Source: Kingella sp. (in: b-proteobacteria)
Lineage (GTDB): Bacteria; Pseudomonadota; Gammaproteobacteria; Burkholderiales; Neisseriaceae
Direction: 5' to 3'
Assembly (NCBI RefSeq): GCF_030527935.1
Contig: NZ_JAUMZV010000058.1
Location: 1-11,515 of the forward strand
Length of the DNA stretch: 11,515 bases
A program made the position numbers and the translations under genes. How positions within the stretch are numbered: the stretch's first letter is position 1; each line of letters opens with the position of its first letter. Shown here piece after piece: positions 6,381 through 11,515 of the stretch. The notes under the pieces were generated by a model, which saw nothing but the letters and a program-made list of their open reading frames with translations, was not told the origin of the DNA and searched no databases.

Positions 6381-7079
6381 TCAACCCGCGCGTTGGCTGG
6401 CGACCCAGCCCGCAAAGCGTTTCAAATGGCGCGAGCAAATTACCACTTTGCCCCTGCCCGAGAACTTCAAAACCACGCCTTCGCCGCTGGTGATACTGTT
6501 CACAATATTGCCCAGCAAGCCACGGTCTTGCCCTGTGGTGAGCGAGATTTTGTAGGACAAGCTGCTGTCCCATGCGACAACGTGTCCGTTGTCCACCGCA
6601 ATCGGGTTGTCGGGGGTAACGTCTAGCGTGAACAGCGTGCCAAAGCCGCACACGGCAACTTGCCCTTTGCCCGATGTTTGCCCGATAAAAAAGCCGCCTG
6701 TGCTGGCAAACATCGCCGCGCCAAGCTGCTGCATTTGCGCGGTTACGGCAACATCGGCGGTTGCCGCCATGTATGCGCCGTCTGATATTTTGTATTGCAC
6801 CGCGCCCACGTCCAGCACTTCAATGCCGCCGTTCATCATCGGCGCAAGCAGGCAATCGCCATCGCCGCGCGTGGCGGTGATGTGTTGCTGGAAAAAGCTC
6901 TCGCCATTGGCTAAACGCCGTGCCAACGCGCTCAAAAAGCCGCCTTGCATTCTGCTTTGCAAATCCAAATTGCTTTCCATCATCACCATCGCATCGCTTT
7001 CGCAGGAAATGCGTTCGCCTTGGCGCAGCGAAACGTGGAGAAAAGGGTCTTCATTGCCTGTTATGGTAAAGGTGGGCAT
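6381..7079 (-). CDS. AIM24/TIGR00266 family protein
   Basis: A 232-residue protein of the TIGR00266/AIM24 family (COG2013), a beta-sandwich family often encoded in TerD clusters. The ATG at 7079 follows AAGGAAACC. Family features visible are the early SLRQGERISCESDAMVMM segment (17-34), MQGGFLSALARRLANGESFF (44-63) with its glycine turn, LLAPMMNGGIEVLD (77-90), the glycine-rich STGGFFIGQTSGKGQVAVCG (126-145), and a conserved end including GLLGNIVNSITSGEGVVLKF (187-206). There is no signal peptide or clear membrane helix. The biochemical role of the family is unknown; the yeast member acts in mitochondrial membrane organisation. Its place between terE and terZ suggests work with the TerD proteins at the membrane. 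Length is normal for the family. Confidence 0.87.
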   Translation of the reverse strand: MPTFTITGNEDPFLHVSLRQGERISCESDAMVMMESNLDLQSRMQGGFLSALARRLANGESFFQQHITATRGDGDCLLAPMMNGGIEVLDVGAVQYKISDGAYMAATADVAVTAQMQQLGAAMFASTGGFFIGQTSGKGQVAVCGFGTLFTLDVTPDNPIAVDNGHVVAWDSSLSYKISLTTGQDRGLLGNIVNSITSGEGVVLKFSGRGKVVICSRHLKRFAGWVASQRAG

Positions 7080-7107
7080 GGTGGTTTCCTTGTGGATTGG
7101 TGGGGTA

Positions 7108-7147
7108 GGGCAGCCTGAAAATGGGTGTTGCGCGTTTCAGGCTGCCT
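7108..7147. terminator. Inverted DUS hairpin between terE and the AIM24-family gene
   Basis: GGGCAGCCTGAAA (7108-7120, one mismatch) faces an exact reverse DUS (7135-7147), giving a stem of about 12 bp with a 14-base loop. No strong T-run follows on the minus strand, so it may reduce rather than stop read-through. Confidence 0.5.
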
Positions 7148-7166
7148 ATTTTGGGTTGTCTATGGC

Positions 7167-7742
7167 TTAAACATTCACGCCAAAATGCTGCGCCAACGCG
7201 CCCAATCCGCCTTTAAAGCCTTGGCCAATCGCTTTAAATTTCCACTCGCCATTGTGGCGGTAGATTTCGCCAAAAATCATCGCGGTTTCCACCGAAGCAT
7301 CTTCCGACAAATCAAAGCGGGCGATTTCTACATTGCTATCGGCGTTCACGCAGCGGATAAACGCGCTGGACACTTGCCCAAAGTTTTGCTTGCGGGCATC
7401 GGCATCGTGGATGGTTACGGTGATGGCGATTTTGTCCACATCGGCGGGCACGGCAGATAGGTTCACTTCAATCACTTCATCATCGCCTTCGCCCGCGCCT
7501 GTGCGGTTATCGCCTTGGTGTGCGACTGCACCGTTGTCGGATTTGGGCTGGTTGTAGAAAATAAAATCGGCATCGGAGCGCACTTTGCCGCTGGCGTTGA
7601 GCAAGAACGCGCTGCCGTCCAAGTCAAAATCTGCGCCATCGGTGGCGCGCACATCCCAGCCTAAGCCAATCAGCATTTTGGTTAAACCGGGGGCTTCTTT
7701 GCTTAAACTAACGTTACCGCCTTTTTGCAAACTAATTGCCAT
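7167..7742 (-). CDS. terE: TerE-like TerD-domain protein
   Basis: A 191-residue TerD-domain protein, the length of classical TerD and TerE. The ATG at 7742 follows AGGAG. Motifs: KGGNVSLSKEAPGL (7-20), GLGWDVRATDG (26-36), FDLDGSAF (39-46), FIFYN (60-64), the calcium loop GDNRTGAGEGDDE (77-89), TIHDADARKQNFGQV (110-124), and ARFDLSEDASVETAMIFGEIYRHNGEWKFKAIGQGF in the C-terminal half, ending FGVNV. The ARFDLSEDAS...GQGF...GALA pattern is closer to TerE; the N-terminus looks more like TerD. The TerD/TerE assignment against the gene at 9206-9784 could therefore be reversed. It follows the lipoprotein gene across a DUS hairpin, and the AIM24-family gene follows it. It is expected to bind calcium and contribute to the core of the Ter complex. 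Confidence 0.88.
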   Translation of the reverse strand: MAISLQKGGNVSLSKEAPGLTKMLIGLGWDVRATDGADFDLDGSAFLLNASGKVRSDADFIFYNQPKSDNGAVAHQGDNRTGAGEGDDEVIEVNLSAVPADVDKIAITVTIHDADARKQNFGQVSSAFIRCVNADSNVEIARFDLSEDASVETAMIFGEIYRHNGEWKFKAIGQGFKGGLGALAQHFGVNV

Positions 7743-7779
7743 GTTGTTACTCCTATGAGTGGGGTTGAAGAAAAGGGAT

Positions 7780-7838
7780 TTTCAGGCTGCCTATGCTGAG
7801 CCATCAGGCATAGCAAGCGAATTTAAGGCAGCCTGAAA
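7780..7838 (-). terminator. Inverted DUS hairpin between the lipoprotein gene and terE
   Basis: Two exact DUS copies face each other (7780-7792 and 7826-7838). A nested inverted repeat, CTATGC (7791-7796) against GCATAG, strengthens the structure. On the minus strand the stem is followed by AAAATCCCTTTTCTTC, which has moderate T content. It starts 12 bases past the lipoprotein stop codon. Confidence 0.6.
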
Positions 7839-7850
7839 ACGAGATTATCG

Positions 7851-8360
7851 CTATTTGGATGGCACGTTTTCTTTGATTTTTTCCGCCGCGTTTTGGCTGT
7901 TTTGCTTGATTTTCTCGGCTTGTTGTTTCACTTGCTCAGCGTGTTGGGTGGCGGATTCTTTCATTTTCTTGGCGGTTGCCATGCCGTTTTGCTTGATTTT
8001 TTCTGCTTTTTGCATCGCTTGGGTTGCCGCTTCGCTGGCTTGCTGCATGGCTTGGGTGGCGGCTTCGCTGGCTTGTTGCATCGCTTGCTGGGTGGCGATT
8101 TTTGCTGCTTCGCCCGCGTGTTCCATCGCCTTGCCTGCTTGCTCGGTTGCCACTTCGGCGGCTTTGCCTGCTTGCTCCATCGCTTCGCTTGCCGATTGCG
8201 CCGCTTCCTGCTCGGCTTGCTGCGCTATTTTTTCGGCTTGCTGATTTTGCTCCGCGTTGGGGGTAACGGTTTCGGTGGGCGCGTTGGCGGTTTGTTTTTC
8301 GCCACCGCAAGCGGCAAGCAGCAGGGTTAGGGACAGGGTGTAGAGTGTTTTCATGTTCAT
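7851..8360 (-). CDS. Ala/Gln-rich coiled-coil lipoprotein, unknown function
   Basis: A 169-residue predicted lipoprotein. The ATG at 8360 follows AAGGAG. A type II signal peptide ends in the lipobox LLAAC with Cys18, then Gly-Gly. The mature protein lacks aromatic residues and is almost entirely Ala, Gln, Glu and Lys with an 11-residue periodicity. QAMQQASEAAT occurs twice in tandem (92-102, 103-113), related units precede it (EQAGKAAEVAT and EQAGKAMEHAG), and AEKIKQN or AEKIKEN recurs at 119, 148 and 159. Such hendecad repeats form long amphipathic helices or right-handed coiled coils, as in LEA-type or apolipoprotein-like proteins. It probably sits in the periplasm anchored to a membrane. 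I do not recognise a family; low complexity means similarity hits would be unreliable. It lies inside the Ter locus between the two-helix membrane protein gene and terE, which suggests a linked stress role. Confidence 0.8.
   Translation of the reverse strand: MNMKTLYTLSLTLLLAACGGEKQTANAPTETVTPNAEQNQQAEKIAQQAEQEAAQSASEAMEQAGKAAEVATEQAGKAMEHAGEAAKIATQQAMQQASEAATQAMQQASEAATQAMQKAEKIKQNGMATAKKMKESATQHAEQVKQQAEKIKQNSQNAAEKIKENVPSK
8012..8087 (-). repeat. 33-bp tandem repeat inside the lipoprotein gene
   Basis: Two nearly identical 33-bp units (8012-8044 and 8045-8077) plus about 10 bases of a third. They encode the 11-residue unit QAMQQASEAAT. The period is a multiple of three, so a change in copy number would lengthen or shorten the coiled coil without breaking the frame. 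Confidence 0.8.
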
Positions 8361-8381
8361 GGTTTGCTCCTTGGGGGTGAA

Positions 8382-8394
8382 AGGCAGCCTGAAA
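8382..8394 (+). repeat. DNA uptake sequence
   Basis: Exact AGGCAGCCTGAAA in the 45-base gap between the membrane protein gene and the lipoprotein gene. It has no inverted partner nearby, so no terminator is apparent and the two genes are probably co-transcribed. Confidence 0.85.
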
Positions 8395-8405
8395 CGCGGT
8401 TGCGC

Positions 8406-9185
8406 TTAAAAGAAAGGGTTGAATTTGTACTGCTCGGTGGTGTATTGGTTTAAATCTGCGCCTTGAAAGCCTATCCAATCCAGCACAATTTCCACTTCGC
8501 AAATGTCTGCCAGCGATACATCGGCAGCGGCTCGCCATTTGCTTTTGCCGTTGGTTTTGATTTTGTGCAAATACAAGCTGCCGTTTTTGATTTTGGGTGT
8601 GTATTCTTGCAGGCTGTAAAACTTGCGCTTAATCCAAATGCCTGCGTGATTAAGTTGCACGCCGCCAAAATCTAGCGTTTCCCCGTTGTCGTAGGCTTCG
8701 CGCAAATTGGGCAGGGTGTGGATAAGCTGATATTGTCGCAATACGGCTAACACGCGCTCTGGGGGTTTCCAGCTTGATGAGAGTTTGAGCTTGTCACCAT
8801 TTGGGGTATAGAGACGAATTTGTGTGCAGGAAGTGGCAAAGCGCGATAAGAAAACAATGCCATACTGCCATTTTCGCACAAATACGCGCATATCGGGCTG
8901 GAAATAGAATGTTTTATCGGATAACAGCAGGCGGCGCAGGATGATGCCGTTGTGGTGCAAGATGATGCGGTTTTTGTACCAACTGGCAAGGTAGTACAGC
9001 GTCCACAGCAACCATAAAGCGGCGAGCGACAGGGTAGTGCTATTGATACCGTCTTCATCAAACCCCGCTAACAACACTGCCAAACAAACGAGATTAGCCA
9101 ACAAAAGCAGCCTGAAAAACGCCAAGCGATGCTTGCCATATTCTTGCCCCAAATCAGGCGCGGGTTTGCTAAACGAAAAATCCAT
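8406..9185 (-). CDS. Two-helix membrane protein with a PH-like cytosolic domain, unknown function
   Basis: A 259-residue protein with two hydrophobic helices, about 23-41 (FFRLLLLANLVCLAVLLAG) and 52-69 (LSLAALWLLWTLYYLASW). They are joined by a short acidic loop and probably leave both ends in the cytosol. The remainder is a soluble, beta-rich region with repeated short strands (RIILHHNGIILRR, GIVFLSR, TQIRLYT, GIWIKRKFYSLQEY, GSLYLHKIK, ICEVEIVL). This resembles membrane-anchored PH-like domains such as those in DUF6585-type proteins, but that is inference only. The start overlaps a DUS and has no clear Shine-Dalgarno site. The terD stop lies 20 bases upstream, so translational coupling is likely. 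It is followed by the coiled-coil lipoprotein gene. A membrane tether for soluble Ter proteins is one possible role. Confidence 0.8.
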   Translation of the reverse strand: MDFSFSKPAPDLGQEYGKHRLAFFRLLLLANLVCLAVLLAGFDEDGINSTTLSLAALWLLWTLYYLASWYKNRIILHHNGIILRRLLLSDKTFYFQPDMRVFVRKWQYGIVFLSRFATSCTQIRLYTPNGDKLKLSSSWKPPERVLAVLRQYQLIHTLPNLREAYDNGETLDFGGVQLNHAGIWIKRKFYSLQEYTPKIKNGSLYLHKIKTNGKSKWRAAADVSLADICEVEIVLDWIGFQGADLNQYTTEQYKFNPFF

Positions 9186-9197
9186 TTCAGGCTGCCT
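9185..9197 (-). promoter_or_regulatory. DUS overlapping a start codon
   Basis: On the minus strand the DUS AGGCAGCCTGAAA runs directly into TG, so its last A is the first base of the ATG of the membrane protein gene. The AGG at the start of the DUS is about 12 bases before the ATG and is the only purine-rich sequence available as a weak ribosome-binding site. Confidence 0.6.
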
Positions 9198-9205
9198 ATC
9201 GCGCG

Positions 9206-9784
9206 TTAGCCCACGCTTACACCATATTGGTTACACAACGCCAGCAGCCCGCCTGCGTAGCCTTGCCCGATGGCGCGGAATTTCCAATCGCCGTTGTGGC
9301 GATACACTTCGCCGAACACCATTGCGGTTTCGGTGCTGTAATCTTCGGATAAATCAAAGCGCAGCACTTCTTGTCCTGTTTCGTGGTTCACCAAGCGCAC
9401 AAAGGCGTTGCTCACTTGCCCGAAGTTTTGGCGGCGCGTTTCGGCATCGTGGATGGTTACGGTAACAAACAGCGATTTGATGTTGGCGGGCACTTTTTCC
9501 AATTCCACGATAACGCTTTCATCGTCGCCATCGCCGTCGCCCGTTAGGTTGTCGCCCGTGTGTTGCACCGAGCCGCAGGGCGATTTGAGCTGGTTGTAGA
9601 ACACAAAATAATCATCAGACGGCACTTTGCCGTTGTCTGCCGTCATAAACACGCTGGCATCTAAGTCAAAATCTTGCCCATCGCTGCTGCGCGCATCCCA
9701 GCCCAAGCCGATAAGAATGTGTTTTAACAGCGGGTCGGTTTTGCTTAATGAAACGTTTTGACCTTTGCTTAATGTAACTGCCAT
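9206..9784 (-). CDS. terD: TerD, calcium-binding tellurium resistance protein
   Basis: A 192-residue TerD protein of standard length. The ATG at 9784 follows AAAGGAAAA. Motifs: KGQNVSLSK (7-15), GLGWDARSSDGQDFDLDASVF (26-46), VFYNQLKSPCGSVQHTGDN (61-79), the acidic calcium loop TGDGDGDDE (81-89), TIHDAETRRQNFGQVSNAF (110-128), and LRFDLSEDYSTETAMVFGEVYRHNGDWKFRAIGQGY (141-176) in the C-terminal part. The end AGGLLALCNQYGV is characteristic of TerD rather than TerE. One small departure is Leu80 in GDNLTG, where the paralogues have Arg. It is the first gene after the terC-terD intergenic element. The membrane protein gene follows after 20 bases, so the two are probably one transcript. TerD binds calcium and is central to tellurite, oxidative and phage stress phenotypes in ter operons. 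Confidence 0.9.
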   Translation of the reverse strand: MAVTLSKGQNVSLSKTDPLLKHILIGLGWDARSSDGQDFDLDASVFMTADNGKVPSDDYFVFYNQLKSPCGSVQHTGDNLTGDGDGDDESVIVELEKVPANIKSLFVTVTIHDAETRRQNFGQVSNAFVRLVNHETGQEVLRFDLSEDYSTETAMVFGEVYRHNGDWKFRAIGQGYAGGLLALCNQYGVSVG

Positions 9785-9828
9785 GGTTTTTCCTTTGGTG
9801 AATGAACAGGGTTGATTGGATAGATGGG

Positions 9829-9872
9829 TTTCAGGCTGCCCATCTGTGCGGGGTATAAAAGGCAGCCTGAAA
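9829..9872. terminator. Inverted DUS pair upstream of terD
   Basis: TTTCAGGCTGCCC (9829-9841, one mismatch) faces the exact DUS at 9860-9872. A shorter hairpin GATGGG/CCCATC (9824-9829 and 9839-9844) overlaps it. The pair lies in the terD leader, about 45 bases before the start codon. If transcription of terD begins upstream, it could act as an attenuator. Confidence 0.4.
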
Positions 9873-9916
9873 ACGAACGAAACACGATGCGTGTTTTATA
9901 CATTTTCAGGCTGCCT
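9860..9916. terminator. Nested inverted DUS hairpin
   Basis: The exact DUS at 9860-9872 can also pair with the exact reverse copy at 9904-9916. A perfect inner stem, AAACACG (9880-9886) and CGTGTTT (9890-9896) with loop ATG, lies between them. One DUS arm is thus shared with the 9829-9872 hairpin, so only one of the two folds can form at a time. Confidence 0.5.
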
Positions 9917-9917
9917 A

Positions 9918-10078
9918 GGAGCTGTTTACAATGGGTTTGCGAAGCGGATTTTGCGTCAGAAAATGGCGGATGCAAGGCGAAAATGCGAGCCTATGCCCTC
10001 CATAGGCGAGTATTTTCAACGTGGCATATGCCGTTTTATGGCGTAAAAGCCACCGCAACACCAATTGTAAGCAGCCCC
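9918..10078. mobile_element. MITE-like 161-bp element between terC and terD
   Basis: Terminal inverted repeats of 18 bp with about three mismatches: left GGAGCTGTTTACAATGGG (9918-9935), right end reading GGGGCTGCTTACAATTGG on the minus strand (10061-10078). It has no coding capacity. Internal symmetry includes GCCTATG/CATAGGC (9989-10007, loop CCCTC) and GGCATATGCC. The outermost bases GGGGCTG match the tip of the IS1016-like end at 11465, which hints at mobilisation by an IS1595-family transposase. No 8-bp target duplication is visible. It fills most of the 328-base terC-terD gap; the rest is DUS hairpins. Confidence 0.55.
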
Positions 10079-10083
10079 ATACT

Positions 10084-10104
10084 ACTTTCAGGCTGCCTGA
10101 AAGT
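10084..10104 (-). terminator. Palindromic double DUS after terC
   Basis: A 21-bp perfect palindrome (ACTTTCAGGCTGCCTGAAAGT) centred on a single T, 8 bases past the terC stop. It contains the Kingella DUS on the minus strand and the AGGCTGCCTGAAA variant on the plus strand. A one-base loop is too tight for a normal hairpin, so the innermost pairs must open. No T-run follows, so its strength as a terminator is uncertain. Confidence 0.5.
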
Positions 10105-10112
10105 GAATTAGG

Positions 10113-11333
10113 TTAATCGTTTGCGCTGTTGTCGCCAGCATTGGAAGCCGTTTCAGCAGATGCTGCTTCGCCAGATGGCGCAACCGCTTGCTCTGCCGTT
10201 TGCGCGGTTTCAGGCTGCTCAACGGCTTGTTCCGCCGCTGGTGCAACCGACTGCGCCGCTGCAGGTTCAGCCGCCGCTTCTTCCTTTTCAGGGAACAAAA
10301 ACGAAGCCGCCACGCCCGCCGCCAGCACCACCAGTACCACAACCAACGAAGCATTGGGCGAAATATCCCAGCCGTGGTGGAACATATGATTGGTTGCCGA
10401 CAACGCCAGCTTAAACGCGATGAAAAACAGCAACACAATCACCGCTTTTTCCAAATGCACCAAATAGGCTTTCAACGCTTCCAGCACAAAATACAGCGTC
10501 CGCAAGCCCAAAATGGCAAACATCATCGCGCTATACACAATCAGCGGCTCTTTGGACACCGCAATCACCGCAGGCACGCTGTCAAACGCAAACATCACAT
10601 CCGACAATTCAATCACCGCCAAGCATAAAAACAGCGGTGTTGCCACCCATTGCCCTTTTTTCATCGCGTGTGGATGGCTGTTTTCGGGGTGTTTCACATC
10701 TTCGCCTGCCAATTCCAAATGCGTTTCAGGGCTATCGGCTTGCGCTTTGGCTAATTCTTCCGCGTTCAAAAAGAAATTGTGCCCATACAAGCGCGGGAAC
10801 ACGGGGAAGAATTTATGCACCCAGCGGTACGCCAAGTGGTCGGAATAATCTTCGGTGGCTTCTTCCTCTTCTTTTTGGTTCAGCATCACCACGGCGGAAT
10901 AGAACACCGCAGCAGCAAAAAGCAATTCCACCCAAGAGCTTAACGCCAGCAAGCCCGCGCCAATCGCCACAAAAATCATGCGGAAAATAATCGCGCCGAT
11001 GATGCCCCAATACAGCACGCGATGGCGCAGCCCCTCGGGCACTTTAAACCATGCAAACACCGCCATCATGAGAAACAAATTGTCTACGGATAACACCTTT
11101 TCCAGCATGTAGCCCGTGAAGAACAAGCTCGCCACTTCGCTGCCGTGGTGTATCCACAAATAAAAGCCAAACAAAATAGACACAAACACCCAAAATAAAG
11201 ACCACATGGTGGCACTTTTGAGCGACATGGGCTTGTCGTCTCTGTGGGCAAAAAGGTCAATCGCAATCGCGCCAACCGATAAGATGATGAAAACGGCAAC
11301 CGTTTCTATGGGGAAACCGAGATGTCCTGTCAT
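10113..11333 (-). CDS. terC: TerC family integral membrane protein
   Basis: A 406-residue polytopic inner-membrane protein. The ATG at 11333 follows AGGACTTCTT. Hydrophobic segments lie at about 8-27, 42-61, 66-95, 106-131, 134-151, 230-255, 265-285, 296-313 and 328-347. TerC hallmarks are the acidic intramembrane motif EKVLSVDN (78-85) and ELSDVMFAFDSVPA (242-255), thought to bind metal, plus FAILGLRTLYF (272-282). A long charged loop at 154-228 separates the two halves. In some family members (Alx, MeeF/MeeY) the role is manganese export. In Ter systems TerC is the membrane hub for TerD-type proteins. Odd feature: a tail of about 58 residues (349-406) made mostly of Ala, Glu, Gln and Pro, longer than usual and probably disordered. 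It is the first gene of the locus, and no Mn-sensing yybP-ykoY-type riboswitch is recognisable in its leader. Confidence 0.93.
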   Translation of the reverse strand: MTGHLGFPIETVAVFIILSVGAIAIDLFAHRDDKPMSLKSATMWSLFWVFVSILFGFYLWIHHGSEVASLFFTGYMLEKVLSVDNLFLMMAVFAWFKVPEGLRHRVLYWGIIGAIIFRMIFVAIGAGLLALSSWVELLFAAAVFYSAVVMLNQKEEEEATEDYSDHLAYRWVHKFFPVFPRLYGHNFFLNAEELAKAQADSPETHLELAGEDVKHPENSHPHAMKKGQWVATPLFLCLAVIELSDVMFAFDSVPAVIAVSKEPLIVYSAMMFAILGLRTLYFVLEALKAYLVHLEKAVIVLLFFIAFKLALSATNHMFHHGWDISPNASLVVVLVVLAAGVAASFLFPEKEEAAAEPAAAQSVAPAAEQAVEQPETAQTAEQAVAPSGEAASAETASNAGDNSAND

Positions 11334-11415
11334 AAGAAGTCCTGAGTGTGAGATGAGATTAAAGAAAGTTTTACGCGCGGTGGGGCGGGCAAAACGTAAA
11401 CGAATGGTGTGCTGG

Positions 11416-11446
11416 ATTGTAAATGATTTTTATCAATTTTTAACAA
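11416..11446 (-). promoter_or_regulatory. Possible terC promoter with an AT-rich palindrome
   Basis: On the minus strand TTGTTA (11441-11446) and TACAAT (11416-11421) could serve as -35 and -10 boxes. The 19-base spacer is longer than ideal. Between them is TGATAAAAATCA (11424-11435), an imperfect inverted repeat that vaguely resembles half of a Fur-type site. The assignment is weak and rests on position, about 85 bases before the start codon, and on local AT-richness. Confidence 0.3.
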
Positions 11447-11464
11447 AGGGGGTGGAAAAATTTT

Positions 11465-11515
11465 GGGGCTGTCCTAGATAACTCAGGAAATTCACATTAA
11501 GTTAGAATTTCCCCT
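11465..11515 (+). mobile_element. Left end of an IS1016-like element (IS1595 family), cut by the window edge
   Basis: The sequence from GGGGCTGTCCTAGATAAC (11465-11482) to the window end resembles the terminal inverted repeat and leader of IS1016 as I recall it from Neisseria and Haemophilus. In those elements the transposase start codon follows shortly after the sequence TTAGAATTTCCCCT. Arms GGAAATTC (11486-11493) and GAATTTCC (11505-11512) form a hairpin just before the expected start. The transposase itself lies beyond the window, so this is recognition by memory without the gene. The element would be inserted about 130 bases upstream of terC. Confidence 0.55.

Noticed and set aside
8012..8087. 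33-bp repeat as a possible CRISPR array
   Set aside because: The units are directly adjacent with no spacers, and they encode an 11-residue protein repeat in frame.
7855..8330. Long plus-strand open frames opposite the lipoprotein gene
   Set aside because: They are created by the repetitive, low-complexity Ala/Gln codons on the minus strand. The minus frame has a ribosome-binding site and a lipobox.
11334..11464. Manganese-sensing (yybP-ykoY type) riboswitch upstream of terC
   Set aside because: This was considered because some TerC-family genes have one. No matching conserved loops or paired stems are visible in the leader.

Overview
The window reads as chromosome of a Neisseriaceae bacterium, most likely Kingella or a close relative. 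The 13-mer AGGCAGCCTGAAA, the Kingella-type DNA uptake sequence (DUS) dialect, occurs exactly about 19 times by manual count (8 forward, 11 reverse). A further eight or so copies carry one mismatch. Nearly all copies lie between genes, often as inverted pairs that can act as terminators. All large genes are on the minus strand, so transcription runs from high to low coordinates.

Layout, low to high. Positions 1-410 are AT-rich. They hold a small membrane-protein gene and two diverged copies of a short gene start, apparently the remains of a duplicated small-gene array. Positions 411-558 hold two terminator-type hairpins. Positions 559-2775 encode a FepA-type TonB-dependent catecholate siderophore receptor. 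Positions 2776-3143 are non-coding. Positions 3144-11333 are a ten-gene tellurium-resistance-like (Ter) stress locus. In transcription order it contains terC, terD, a two-helix membrane protein of unknown function, a coiled-coil lipoprotein, terE, an AIM24/TIGR00266-family gene, terZ, a terY-type vWA gene, a divergent TerD-family gene and a second terY-type vWA gene. Between terC and terD lies a 161-bp element with terminal inverted repeats that looks like a MITE. The last 51 bases look like the left end of an IS1016-like (IS1595 family) insertion sequence.

How the genes may work together: Ter loci combine calcium-binding TerD-domain proteins, metal-ion-dependent (MIDAS) vWA proteins and the membrane protein TerC in a membrane-linked complex. 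Such loci are tied to tellurite, oxidative, phage and colicin stress. This locus has four TerD paralogues, two TerY-type vWA proteins and TerC. No terA, terB, terF or terW, and none of the nucleotide-type biosynthetic genes that accompany some Ter systems, is visible here. The membrane protein and the repeat-rich lipoprotein sit between terD and terE and are the best candidates for undescribed lineage-specific partners. A DUS or DUS hairpin occurs in almost every gap, so the locus may be expressed as several short units rather than one operon. The siderophore receptor is separated from it by two terminator-like hairpins and is probably regulated independently.
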